Assembly (NCBI GenBank): GCA_004794785.1
Contig: SJOL01007113.1
Location: 44,298-108,297, forward strand
DNA from: Opisthorchis felineus
Taxonomy: Eukaryota; Platyhelminthes; Trematoda; Opisthorchiida; Opisthorchiidae
DNA: 64,000 nt
Reading direction: 5' to 3'
The notes under the pieces are model-generated. The model worked only from the letters and a program-made list of their open reading frames with translations, was not told the DNA's origin and made no database searches. Below, in pieces: positions 9,630 through 23,100 of the stretch (position 1 is its first letter; each line of letters starts with the position of its first letter). A program made the position numbers and the translations under genes.

Positions 9630-10080
9630 CTACTAATAAGGTTTTTGAAAACTCTACGACAGCCCACGACCGGTTTCGCCCTTCTTGTGGCTCATCAGGT
9701 AGGCCCAGTCCCCGAGTTTCCATCAACCTTATTTTCTACCTGAACCCAGATTGGACTGATTCCGACAATTACACTCATTTGCAAGTCAACTTGGTTTTCA
9801 CGGGAGACTCAACTGAATGCTGCACGAATGCCGCCTCGTGTTTCAGTTGGTACGATATTCGAGATATCGTGATACATGAATGGGCGTAATACACGTAATA
9901 AATGTAATACGTGTATTACACTATACATGTATCGCGGTATCTCGAATATCGTACCAAATGAAACATGAGGCGGTCTGGTGCAGCACATTCAGTTGCTTAA
10001 AACGTCATAAATGAGAGATTCAGCTGAGTTCCAGGCGAGTCTCCCGTCAAAACCCAATTGGTGTGCAAATGAGTGTATTT
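9630..10080. repeat. Dispersed repeat with large imperfect inverted repeat
   Basis: The segment 9769-9877 is repeated in inverse orientation at 9925-10078. Matching landmarks are ACACTCATTTGCA at the outer ends, GGGAGACTC, TGCTGCAC, CCGCCTC and TTGGTACGATATTCGAGAT at the inner ends. The left arm lacks about 45 bp present in the right arm. The centre (9886-9920) is itself palindromic, with GTAATACACGT and ACGTGTATTAC. A leader (9630-9768) containing CCCACGACCGGTTTCGCCCTT precedes the left arm. Single-arm relatives are at 22525-22830, 35508-35965 and, inverted, 19765-19862. No coding capacity; a foldback or MITE-like non-autonomous element is possible. Confidence 0.8.
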
Positions 10081-10104
10081 CCATAATAGGTAAGTGTTTT
10101 TGAC

Positions 10105-10788
10105 GCTACAGAGAACCTCAACTGAGTCGATCGTACCACCTGGAGTTTTACAGGTGCGACTTCCGATAACAGGTATTTGTCCACCGCAACCCTATAGCAT
10201 CACACAGTTTGCTAGCCATTTTTACCGCGGAATAAGTATATATCAGTATAAGTAAGTGTATAAGTATGCGAGTATATACCACAGTAAATATATGCATGCG
10301 TTCATGTATATCATCGGCAGTCCTTACACTTATTCTGCACGATTTCCGTACCACCAGCAGCATATCTTCAACTTCGAATTCACGAGGTCTCTCTCTGAAC
10401 CTTATTATACAATTTACCCTGGGGCGATTATCGCTTCCAGTTGAAAGTCCACTTTCACTTATCCCGTACGTTTAAGTAATCCCCATTGGCAAATGTGAAC
10501 CCACATATGGATCTCGAGATGACGCAGATTTCAAATCTCAATCTGCCAAGTTCGAGTCCGCCTGGGACCTCTCAGTTGTTGTGTCCTAGGAGACTAAGCC
10601 TCTTCCGTGCTTCATTTTTAGACCATGTGCGCCGGAATTACACCGTAGTGGATAGACGACATACTGACTAACATGAAGCTTCTTGGTGGATTCTTGGCTT
10701 GGTTCACATGCATCGGTTCTGCATCCACTTTTGTCGTCATTCCACATAGAGATTTCTTCGCAACTAATTTTATCTAATAACCTTTCAG
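10105..10788 (+). other. 5' flank of the CYB5R4-like gene; missing first exon expected here or upstream
   Basis: The first recovered exon begins in mid-codon, so at least one coding exon lies upstream. An open stretch from ATG 10486 begins MANVNPHMDLEM and is rich in Ser/Pro, like the N-terminus of CYB5R4 proteins, but no consensus donor in the needed phase was found. Kept as a weak candidate only. Confidence 0.3.
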
Positions 10789-10931
10789 AGGCATCGGACG
10801 ATGGTTGGCGATGACGCAGACTGCAGCGTATCGGCAATTGGTTCCGGGTAACGACACTATTACAGACAGTGAATTGTTTCTTCACAGAAGCCCGGAAGAC
10901 ATGTGGATGGCACTCCCACAAAACGGTAAAC
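10789..10931 (+). CDS. CYB5R4: CYB5R4-like exon 1 of those found (linker and start of cytochrome b5 domain)
   Basis: Acceptor CCTTTCAG, donor C|GTAAGT, ending in phase 1. It encodes [13 protein letters not shown], matching the (L)xDWxRLT-type segment before the haem domain, then [19 protein letters not shown], matching the b5 opening (T..EL..H...DDCW). The cut may be 2 bases later, at the second AG. Confidence 0.82.
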
Positions 10932-13900
10932 GTAAGTATTCAGCTTTGATGAGCTGTTTTGCTTCCTTAATAGCACATACACTACACAAGACAGATGCGA
11001 CAAACGAGTCGTATTCACTTCCTTTTGTGGGCCACTAAGTTGTTTACCAAATGCAATGGTTTCTGCAGCAGTAATTTTCCTATGTATTGGGGACATAAAT
11101 TGGGGAGGACAGTTTTTCCAAGTTCGTCGTAAACACGTGGCCTTGTCTCCCAATTTTCCTAGTTACTTGTCTGTTAGTCCTCGTCCAGGCAGGTAACAAC
11201 CGCTAACGCACCAAAGTATTCAAACCTTCGCTCCTAGGTCATGGTTTGATCTCCTTTGAATCATTTGCATTCAGTTTGCAGTTGGACGGAAAGTACTTTC
11301 TGGAGCAGGTGCTCCCGTGACACGTGAGCAGTGTCCCCGGCTGCACTAGGTCAAACATAGATTGCTTATCTTGGTGGTCTGGATAGCTTCAAGCTGCATT
11401 TTATTTCCAATCGACTTAGAATGAGTATATTCGTGTTTCAACGGAGGATACTACTTAAGAACTGGACGCGTGTTGCGCGTCTTGCCCCGGTTTTCTGTTC
11501 ATTGCAGAACATACTTCATGGAGGTTATTCCTGAAGCACTGCGCAGAGTTCTTATAGGTGGTGGTGGGCAGCCTGGTCGAACTAACTGGGGTCTCCTATC
11601 TTCATGGCCGGTGCCTCACATTATGGGACATTCAGATCCAGGTTTGTCACTGTTTGCTTACTGTTATAAATGACTCCCATACCAGGTACATATGCAGAAC
11701 TGAGAGATGTAAGGCTTGAGGCCGCTGTGATCATCACAACTTAGAGTCAAGCAGGCTTCTTCTACAAAATTGTCGCCATGTTTTATCTCAGTTAATTGGA
11801 ATGGCCCTGCTCTACTACATCGCTGTCACGCCTTCTATCACTTGCTGTTTACCTGAGCATTAACGCATATGTTACGCATATACTGGTCGTATAAGAAAGT
11901 AGCGTATTGGACTCATGATGCTTTAGTAAATAAAAATAAAAATAAATCGTTCAGCTGTAGCATCCTTTCGGTGCCTAACTGACATGCCACCAAAGGGAAG
12001 CACAAGGGCTGGGATAATGCCGGGTTGCCCAAGCCTAGACGAAGGAAGTCGAGAGGCAGAGGTCGGGTTCGAACCACGGACCTTCCGGTCAGTAAATTCG
12101 CGCTCTAACCACTGAGCTATCTCACCCCTGGTTCCTTATTAGTCAGAGCTCGAGATAGCTTAGTTTTTAAAGCGCGGAATTACTGATCGGAAGGTCCGTG
12201 TTTCAAACCCAATCCCCGGCTCTCGACTGCCCCTGTTTAGATTTAGGCAACCTGACGGTACCTGGGTCCTTGCGCCTGCTTCGGGTAGCATGGCAGCTAG
12301 CCGCCGAATGGGTGTTACGGCTGAGTGATTATATTATTATCATTGATATATAAGTCAGTGCTACCAGCCCCTGAAGGTATTCATCGATAGCTTTCAAAGA
12401 TATTCAATGGCAGCTTCATCTCTAGCCTGGTGGCATTTCATTGGGCTGATGTTTGGGCACCGAAAGGTACATACTGCCTCCCCAAACCCTACTGAGGGAA
12501 TGACGCAGTTTCCCCTCTACACTTGTTATGTCCTTGCACTTTTGATAATCATCTTTTCCTCAACACTTCACGAAACCCTCCAATACTGTGGTCAAAGAAA
12601 AATATAGAAACTAAGCGCTGAGCTGTGTTTCATCCTATTCTTGATTATCGCAATGAGAAAAGACAGTGTTATCATGTCAATTGCAGTTTGCGTCTTCGAT
12701 GTAACCGAGTTTGCCCGATACCACCCCGGAGGAATCGACGTGTTGTTACAAAATGCAGGAACTGATGCAACGGAAGCCTACAGAATGGTAAGTGTCGATT
12801 TGTGAAACAAATAAATGAAGCTTTGGTCCTGCCGCTACCAATCTGTAATTAGCTCAGAGGAAAAAGAAATCCATACAATGATTGAAAATTCCGTCTGAGA
12901 AGTCATCACTCGAGAAACCAGTTAACACGTTCCACTTGATGTGGACTCTGTGATGGAACGATAAGTGGCACCCTATCCTGTCTAAGTGCCAGTTAATCAC
13001 GCTGCTGATCAGCCGCTCGTGGCCGAACAGTTAGGTGTTCAAACTACCGGCCAAGAGGTTGCAGGTTCGAAGCACCCTGATGTTTCGTAAGATGTGCACT
13101 GCTGATGATTCCCAGTAAGGATAAAACAGCTGTATGGTGCTCCTCGGTTTTTCGGCACACATCGGCTTCGGTTGGACGAAATATTCATTGAAAATTCTGA
13201 AATTTCCTGATGCTACCAACAATTTAAGGAGCGTTTGAAGTTTCCTGTAAACTTTGAGACTATCCATATTGGGAACTCATGCCCATAGAAGTCTGTCTCT
13301 TTCTTATGGAACTTGGTAGTCGACTTGCTAATTTTTATCCATATCTCTTACATTTGGGCATGAGAACGAAGAACTGTTCGTTTGAGAATCTCATTAAAAA
13401 GTAAAAAAGTTGTTTGTTGGTGTCCGTTAAGTAGTCCTCCGCTGTATACCGTTTTAATCGTTAGCTGAGCGAACGTTAATGCTTGCTTGGATGGCAGTCT
13501 AAACTGCCTACTAAACTAGTTTTCGTGAAGTGCAGTAGAAACCTGGGAATTGAAAAGACCTTACAAACAGGTATTGTGAAAGTCCACTCAGGTTTCTGAA
13601 GATAACGGATGGACTTTGATAAACTCCATTTGACCAACGCAGCTAAACTCTCGAAAGCAACTGACCCGATCAAGCAGGCCGGTTACTAGCATTGGGTTCT
13701 GTCAAATTGTCTTTACAAACGACCCTAAATGAATCGCTCAAATGCAGTCCATTATGAAGTCCTGGCCTGTCTTCACTGCGTTCATATTAGTGCATGAACA
13801 ATCATGGATAATCACCTCGCGAAGCTTGCACGAAGGTCTAGCAAAAGTGTAGTCACGTGGATAGGTTTTGAGCGCAGGGAACGCTTGGATCCGGAACTTC

Positions 13901-14139
13901 TGTCACGTGGTGGGTCAAGTTATGGAGTTGGTCTACAATTCATGTGCTCGAAACATTTCTAAATTGTTTGAAGTAGAAGTGCCCCTAACCAAATTGCTAT
14001 ATTAAGGCCACCATTCATTTTTACACATCTATAACGCGTCCCAGTCTAAAGTCTTCAAAATCGAAGCTAATCCGTTAATGCAAAATGGAACGAACCTTGT
14101 TCTTATTGTTGCCGGCGATCGGTGATCATTCTCCACTCG

Positions 14140-14182
<43 letters not shown>

Positions 14183-17100
14183 GACAAATGAGTATCGCTC
14201 AAAGAACCTGATATAAGCGTGCCGCCTCGTTTTTGGATTGAAGTGAACATCCATTGTTGACTTGTTCGTTTGACTTTGTGTTCGTTAGTTTGGCTTTCGT
14301 ATCGTGCTGCATCTCTTGCGCAGCAATAACTAACCTGAATGAGTCGCATCCGCTCCAGTCTAATAACTACCTTTTAATCGCTCTACGGACAAAACTCTCA
14401 GGATTTTCTACTGAAAACCGAATTAATGGTTACTGATGAACTTTTCAGTCTTCGTGACTAAATTCATTTGGTACAAAACGCGTTCCACTCAATTTCCTCG
14501 ATATTATCCAACTACAGGCTCACTCGTACGTCAATGTGAACATCATTGAAAAGTGCCGACGGGGATTCCTACGCCGAAGCCAAACTGGTCAAGCTCGCTT
14601 TCCCAACCGTGAGTCCACCGTCCTAGTTTGTGATGCAAACTATCATTAGTGATGCATCCGAGATGATATCGTCTTCACTCCAGTTCAACTAGAAAGATTA
14701 GTTAGATCCTTGCTGTGAACATAACGAAGCGCTCAACTGTGTGCTCTTTTCGGCACATGGCTGCCATGAATGATATATTTTCAGTTTACTTATGTACAAA
14801 CAGGGATGTTAGGGAATGACTAGGACCACAGATTTTCACCCGCCTGTGGCGCTTGGCCAACGATGTTTGAATGTGTTTCCAGCAGCTTTTATCACTTTAT
14901 GAAAGAGGTTTCCGCATCATCGGGTGCAAACACTCCCGGTACTCAGTACACTGTACCATCTGCAGTTGAGATGTACTCCTGCGTCAGGATTGTGTGATGA
15001 TGTGTCAGACCCCATTGTCTGGTCCGCCACGGATGACTGCGTTTTAATGCCAAGCTGGAAGAAGAGACGAGAAAAGATACTCGGATGAGGAAAATACACT
15101 CCCTCAAGCAACGTCTAGAGCCACTAACGTCGAGATGGTCTGTGAACTTTCACTCTATTTTTCACCTTTCGATCAGTACAGCTAGTCCCAGTCGTGTTCC
15201 AAAAATTCTGTCATGCAGGTCGCTCAGTCTGCCATATCGGCCTAGCTTAGTCAAGTCAAGTGGAACCCGTTTAACTTGACCGCCGATCAGTAACTCTGGG
15301 ATAGTAGCAAAGGTTGCTGAGATTGTGATATTCCTTCTGGATTAGGGGTCCCAGGCAATCGTTTTGGAAGACAGGGAATGGTCCATATATACTCCTTGAC
15401 TGCAGGTATGGAAGAAGAACATCCATACCGCGAAGGGGCGTTTTTTTTTATAAGGGACAGTGCAACACTTCAGTGGTTGCTGTTCTGTTGCCACTTCCTC
15501 GTCAGTTTATTCTAGCTCATTCGATGGCACTTTTTAGTAGCAGAGAGATATCTTTTCTGAGTGTGGATTACCTTTAAATTAAAAAGGAAGCGAATGAAGG
15601 ACGTTACAAAAATCCTGGGCGCCGTTGGTGCTTTTCGGCTGGGGCCCACGTGACCCTCCCTGTCAGTGGCATTCATCCTGTCAGTTTCTGTCCAGCTTGC
15701 TTGACTGAGTGTTGGGGTGTAAGCTCCTCGGGTGTTTGTGATTAGTCAGCTCTAGTTCACCCTGTGATGATGATGATGATGATGATGCACCCCCACACGT
15801 ATGTCTTAATTTTTGTATCTGACTCTTCTTTGATGTTATTTGCTTCGTTTATGTCTGACTCTTACGCAAGCAAGTTCTGTACTACATTAGTTACTGCAGT
15901 TGCAGTGAATGAATCCGTCTGTTTGGGTGTTGCCAATTTGGAACTCTCTGAGAGAGTTGCGGCAAGCGGGTTTCTCTTGTGAGTTAACGAACTGTTGTGG
16001 CCAAATCAAGTAGCTCCAAGAGAATACCGATAAATATCATGCACGTGTATGTGATCGACCTGTGCACCGTAGACCTTTTCAGCTGTTCAGCACAGATTGA
16101 TCAAGCTTTACACGACAACTTTTTACAATGAGACTTGCAAACGGTAACCCCTACTCGCAATAATCTGAGTAGTGACTCGTACATCCTTTATCTATCTTCT
16201 GACAAGTGGCGCTAAATTACCTGTGCAGGCGGTTTACCCCCACTGGTGATAAGCTATATTTATCCTATAAATATAGTTTTTAATACTATTCTCGAAGATT
16301 GTGGGTTCGAATCTCTTTGGGCTTTGTATGACTCCCAATTTTGGCGGAACAGGTGTGTGAACAGGCTCCAAACCCTGTTAACTTTCTTTCTGGACCTAAA
16401 AATTGGAAAGCCGTAATGATACCTCTGCTAATATTTCGCATACCATGAATTCTGAATCTGACAAAGCCAGTGGAGTAATTCCTGTACAGCAGGTTACCTC
16501 TGTACCGACACCCACATATAGTAGCCGTCGTTGACGATTTGATCTACTCGGTCGTTCACATATGAGCTGATGACTGATGGATTGGGGGGTGGGATAAGTG
16601 ATATCGCTGTCCGACAGCTGCGAGCCGTCGCTTTTTCAGAGGTCCCATTATTGTTGAATCAGTTAGTTAACCTAGCAAAACATTACGATCCTTTCAGATC
16701 GTTCGATTGGATGTATACTGAACTCTAACACAAGAGTATTTTTTCTGAAACGACACGAGTTCTTACTTATTATCCTAGAGGTTATATTCAGAGTTAAAAA
16801 GAAGCAAGATTGCAAGCTCACTCTATAGAAACCTGACTCGTTGAACTTATCGCTTTAAAGGGCACAGTTCGGTTGGATTGTAGCTGAATGCATCTCAAAG
16901 TTGACACTCCTTGGATTCTACTAATCCATGCAGTCGACCATCTGTCATCTGCCCAATCCCCTAAATGCTTTTCGAGCAAGGGGGTAAGGGATTTTTCTCC
17001 GTTCCGTAAACTTTTCAGACGTCGTGATTGGCTGTTTCCCTGCTCTTGCTTTCCGGCACCCTTTTACACTGTTTTTAATCCTTAGGCCTGATACCGATGC

Positions 17101-20100
17101 GTATCTACTGCGAGCGCCGAAACTCACCGTTAAACGTGATCGTACCATGGGTTTTCTTCATTTCAAGTTATTGCTTCATCGGCTTTGTAATTATTATTCC
17201 CGCTTTAAAGCACAATATGTGCTGATTGGATATTTTGGGTAGTCGGCAGCTGGTGTTCCAGTTCTGCCTGTTCAAATATATTAATTTTCATGCCTCAGTA
17301 GATTGAGCTGACGCGATTTGGTATAGACGTGAACTGTTATCGGGTCCAATCGGACCCGACCTTACCATTCTCGTGGAATGTGTAATGCCTACTGATGCCA
17401 TTCACCCGGGAGCTTTTTTGCTCGTAGTTTCTGTTTGACTTTCGGGCCTAGGAACGAGTAATGGAATGTTATCGGTGCATTACTTGACTCAACCTCTCAG
17501 TTTTTTTTCAAATCTACTGGTAGAAGTCAAGTAAAAGGTAATTCTATCGTCCCGGTTGGGTGGTACGCAGCCATAAACAAAAGCCGGATAGATATTATTG
17601 GCCAGCGTGTTTTTGGTCTGGGCATGTTTAGTGACTCTCTGTCATCCATATGCCTACGCACAGTAGCAAATTGCCACAAGTTACTTGGATATATAGACTG
17701 GAATCTCAGTTGTGCTGCCAGGTGGATACCACCAAGAAGAGAGTTACTCGACCTCTCATCGGCAGGAAAACTTCCGGGGTTTCGGCCGAGTGGAAGGCCA
17801 TCATGGACTACTAGGCGGATGGCCTCTCCGATTGCTTCTCGATTTGGAGTTACTGTTCGTGGCTTCTGCTGATTGTTCAAGGATCTGCAATACCAAGAAA
17901 ATCGCTCGGGCACTGTTTCAATTTGGGCATAAGTTCACTCAAATTTTTGTATTCATAAGATCAATGGATGTGTCTTACGCGTTACCTGACCATCATAGAC
18001 AGTTTTTAAGGCGGCACACTGCTTTTTGTGTACTGATTTCAGAATTACTACCGTCAATGATTCCTTCGCGGGCTCCGAATCCGCTGCCGAAGAAGCCCAA
18101 GTGAGTGCCAAATTCTGTCACCTATCTGTTTCTGAAGCCGAAACAACTAAGTAGCTCAGATGAAGAGTAATTTCACAAGACTAAAACTTCCTTCTGAGAA
18201 GTCGTCACTTAAGGAGCCAGACATTGCGTGACCACGTGATGTGGTTTCCTTGACTGGAGGGTGAATGGCGCTATGTCTTGTCTAAGTGAGGATTAATCAC
18301 AACCCTGATCAGCCACTCGTGACGAAACGGTTAAGTGTTCGACTGCTAGTCGAAAGGTCGCGTGTTCGAAACTCTGAGTTTCGTGAGATGCGCACTGCTG
18401 ATGATTCTCAGCAAGGAACAAACAGCTGTACAGTGCTTCTCGGATTCTCAGCGTAGATTCACTGATAGGACGAAATCTCTCTTGAACTAGGATTTCATTG
18501 TTCCCATACAAAAAGTAAACGATACAGCTCTCATTAGTCTCCTTCTGCTAGAAGACATTTTGTTATCTATTAGGAAGCAGCAGTACCGTATTCTCTGAAA
18601 TGTGCATTCAGAGACGTTTAGGCCACCCCAGCGAACGAGAACAGCGCAGTCGTTTAAGGATCCGCTTCCAAGCTGAAGAAAGTTGGCTTTTGTGTCTTTG
18701 TTCTAGAACTTAGGCTATCCATGTTCAATTTCCCTTCAACTATATCTTACACGTTGTTTTCAGGTTTTGGAAGGCATTTAATGTTTACTTTTGTTCGAAT
18801 ACAGGTCTCCAGTATGCGCTCTCTTATGCTTTTACTACACCTTAAACTGTCGTTGCTGTGTACCCAGTCTGCTCTGCTGTCGTCAACATATGGGACTGAG
18901 TAGGATGACATCACGAACCGTTTTCCCACATTATTGTCTTTGACGGCTTTTGATTTGGAAATGCATCTCGTTGTAGCATCTTGTCAGCCTTAATGTGTAA
19001 TCTGCTCTCCTGAGCTCAAGATAGCTCAGTGGTTAAGGTGCGAACTTACTGACCGGAGAGCCCGTGGTTCGCACCCAACTCCGGCATCTCGACTGCTCCT
19101 GTCTAGGCTTGGGCAACCTGCCAGTATCTGAGCCCTCGTGCTTGTTTCGGGTGGCATGGCAGCTAGGCACCGAAAGGGTTTTGCAGCTGAATTATTATTA
19201 TTATCACACCCTCTATTTATTCCCAGGTGGGATTGGACCTTCACAGACCAAATGAATGTGAGTGTGATCATCGAATTTCCTCAATTCCAAACCGCATCTG
19301 ATTCCTTGTCTTGGGTAGACAACCTACGTGCATTGGCAGTGTGGGTTCCACCTCATGCAGATTCATCTCGCGGAACATTAATCATTCGCACCCTTTTAGA
19401 TGACGGAACCTATCATCGAATCGCTCTACGTAAGTCAATTGCACATGAACTCTCACATACGCCACGTTTTTCTGCGCTTACCCAATAAGGAGCCGATATA
19501 AATTGATTGTTACGCTAAATCAAACGTTGTTCTGTGTGCATTCTTTCTATTTTTCACATGATCCTCCCTTAGGCGAAATGCGAAACGTGTGGTCAAGCTG
19601 TGGATCTCACTTTGCAATGATTTGTCTTTTCGGGGCGATCTTACTATTACCTGGTCGATGTACCAACTAACTGATCCTGTGCAGCTACAGCCTACAAAAA
19701 TGATCTCATTTTTGCGAAGTACACTCATTTATATACCGATTTGCGTTCAAGTAGAACATAAGGTCGATAGAAGCTTGGGGACTGTGTCTGCCTGATGAGT
19801 CCCAAAAAGAGCGAAACCGATCGTGGGCTTTCGGAGATTTTTCAGTAACCTTTTGAGTAGTTCCCTTCAAGATCTCATTATTGATTTTGTCACCACGATA
19901 GCCTTTCTAGAGATAGATGTCCATCGGCCATTCCGCCCTTAATGGGACCCGTCAGCACTGCGTTCGCCTGAATTCGGATCAATGATTCTCTTTGTTTACA
20001 AATTCGACGACAATCCATTAAGCTACTGTGGCAGTTCGTAAGGTTCTCCTAACTTCGATATGGAATGCTTCAGACACTTGCTCGCATGTAAGCCAACCAC

Positions 20101-23100
20101 AACGGGCCAGTCTCCATTGGTCTAACACGGAGCAAATACGGAGTTCACAAATCACCTGACCTCTTCATCTTGGCACCAGGCAGTTGTGCTATTTTTTCCA
20201 GACAGCGTGTCCAGCGGAAATTTTTGCGATGACCAATCAATACCGACCGGGCTTGTGCGAGAAAAGGCTGATATAAGCTAGCAACTGGCTTTGGGGTTAA
20301 GAACCACTTTTGATTGGTCCCGAACTTCACTGGCTTCTTCGAACTGTTTTATTTTTATTTGTTTTGCCAATTTAAAGCTTTATTACTGCTGAAGCTACGC
20401 AATTGCAATGGCAACAGCCCACAGCCTGTGCCTTGGAAACGCTTTCATCTTTTGAGTACTGTGGTCGAGACGTCCTCGAAGCTCTTGGAATTCTTCCCTG
20501 ATGACTCCTAAGACCCATACCGCATCATCCATTAGGGCAATATCTCCTAACCGTTCGTCCGACCAAGAGCTGGTGGTCAGGATTAGGTGCTGCAGTGATC
20601 CATCGGTCTCTTCGTTTCTCACAGGGCAAGCAACCCAGGAGGACCAACGGCGAAGAGCTAGACAAATGCAATGGGTTATTTTGGTGTATCTTGTCGTATT
20701 ACGAAGGTTTAAACCGTATCGTCTTCTGTGGTGAGAGCGTGGAGGCAGTGGGGTGTTCCCTCCAGGAAACAAGTATCTCCACACTTATGGAAGCAGTGAT
20801 GCCGCCTCCCTCTGTGAAAAAACTAGTTAGAAGAATTTGGCCCTAAAAACCGCGCACTCCGGTCGTCCAACGGTTGGCCGGGGTGGTCACGGCATCATCC
20901 AATACAGTCGGAAGACTTTTGAGAGTCCTATGTGGCTTCAAATGCACCTACTGTGTGCAGCAGCATCAGACCTTCATCGCTTACTGCGCACTCACTATGC
21001 TAGCCCTCACTGTTGGCGGGCCGGAGAAAATCCTACCTGACTGCGAAGTCGGAGTTTCAGTGCATGTCCCGCGAACAAAATCTTGAGCACCCTCATTGCC
21101 TTCCGGGCCTCATTTTTAAATCAAGGGGTCAGGTGGAATGCCCCAAACTGGTCCCCTTCCACGATCAGGATAACGCAGAAATGTTATTCTTTCTCAAATA
21201 TCTTTGTTTGTCCTTCCGTTTCAACATTCCCTCCGTATTTCGCAATCAAGTAAACATTGCCGGACCATCTGTTTGTCAGCTAACTAATCACTGTCACATG
21301 ACAAACCCATTGTCCACTAGAATTAGTGGAGGTCCGTCCCCTCAATAGCTTTCAAGGTCCGCACGTTCTGACAAATTGGTAGACACCTCTTTCTCAGATC
21401 CCACTGTTTCTTATTGTCGATGTGTATTATGTCTCCGAAATGCCTAGTCCTACACTCCAAGCCTCACAACGCTGATTTCTTCATATTTCGCTTTCCGGGG
21501 TTTGAGCGATTCTGAAGTGGCGACTCAATATATATCATATATATAATGTACACATATGGTGTTAGATTTGCACCCAGTCCCATGGCCGGGAGCGCTCTCC
21601 AGCCATTCATCTCTATCCAGGTTAGTACCTCTCGAAATGATGTGAGGTACTTAGCTCAAAAGGGCCGAGATTGTTGTGTAAGATGTCTTGCAAATTGGCA
21701 TTGTGATCACAGCTAAGTGGTTACTTGTGTGAAGCTCGGACATTACATAAGGGAAACAAAAGTGCAACAGTGAATATCACATGGAGGTAGCTTAGTGATG
21801 TATACAGTTAATGGGAAAAGGTCACATGCGGTCAAAAGATGAGCGGATAAAATCAATCGACGATTAGTTGTGATCATGGGTGGGAAACTCATAATGGTGT
21901 GCATTACGAGAATAAGCGTAGAAAAGTGCAGTAAAACTGTGGCGCGTAAAATAAAATGAAAACGGTAAGTTGAACACCATTAAATTACTAAGGCCCGGTA
22001 CAGATAAGAAGTGGAAACAGGTAACTAGTTTAAGCACTAGCGACAGACTCGAGTCCTGAAGCTGAGAAAAATGCCTTCTGTCAAGATCTACGTAGGCTTG
22101 TTCAACTTACAAAAAAACTGATATAGTCCTTCTTACGTGTGATGTGAACGCCCAAAGCAGTCGACTGAGTTTTGTGGACGCTCACTTACACAGCAGAATC
22201 GGAGTTCATGACCGCTCCGCAAACAAAGAAAATAACCGCTTCGGTTAAGTGCCTTACAGTTGTCTGATTCTTGCTAGCACGAGTTTTCAACGTAGGCGCG
22301 TACACCGTGTAACGCAACACACGAGTGACCCGTGGGCCTATTTTGAACCATATGGCAATCAACTACCAATAGAGGACAGGCTGTAGTGTGGAGGGTGGTT
22401 GCCGCTGCCTTCCGGGAAAGTGCCACCGCCCAGTTCATATCAGCCATGTGTAGTTCGCCATTCCAGGTCCCTGGGTTTGCCAACCAGTTGCTCACCTATC
22501 AAACAAGACGAATATAGGTATACGTAATGCACTACTCATAAGGTTGCTGAAAATTCTTCGACATCCCACGACCGGTTTCGCCCTTATAGGGGGGTCATCA
22601 GGTAGGCGCAGTCACCGAGTTTCCGTCAACCCTATGTTCTACTTGAAACCAAATTGCACGGAAATAGCGAAATACATTCATTTGCAAACAAATTTGGTTT
22701 TGCGAGGGACTCACCTGGAACCCACCTGAATCTCTCGCTTGTGATGTTTCCAGGCAATTGCCAATGTGCTGCACCAGGCCGCCTCATGTTTCAGTTGGTA
22801 CGATATTCGAGATTTCGCGGCCTGGACATTTATAGTCTTCCACCCCATCTGTCCTCTTCTTCAAGTAAACAGGTATCGGACAACCGTGATTCCATGCATC
22901 CCTAACTTCCTGATTATTCCTTAAACAATTACTTCAGTTTTTAGGGTGGGTTTGTGCCTACACCCATTCCTATCATCTTTGCCACTCTGTCTCGGCAATT
23001 TTTCACGTCATTTTCGATATTTTTGGCTTGCAAGTGTTCTTCCTCAAGTTAACAGTTATTTTCTTTGCGTACATCGATCACCCAATGGCAGTGATAACAC

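Noticed and set aside
9630..10080. CRISPR-like or bacterial inverted repeat structure
   Set aside because: There are only two facing arms, no spaced short repeats, and the genome is clearly eukaryotic.
17340..17359. Bacterial-type intrinsic terminator
   Set aside because: The hairpin has no T-run after it and the host is a eukaryote.
17527..17913. 128-codon minus-strand frame in intron 3 of the CYB5R4-like gene
   Set aside because: No recognisable domain and overlapping plus-strand frames of similar length; treated as chance.
18310..18375. Possible tRNA-Ser gene
   Set aside because: The anticodon arm is good but no acceptor stem pairs and the same block recurs in diverged form at 13018-13075, so it is a SINE part.
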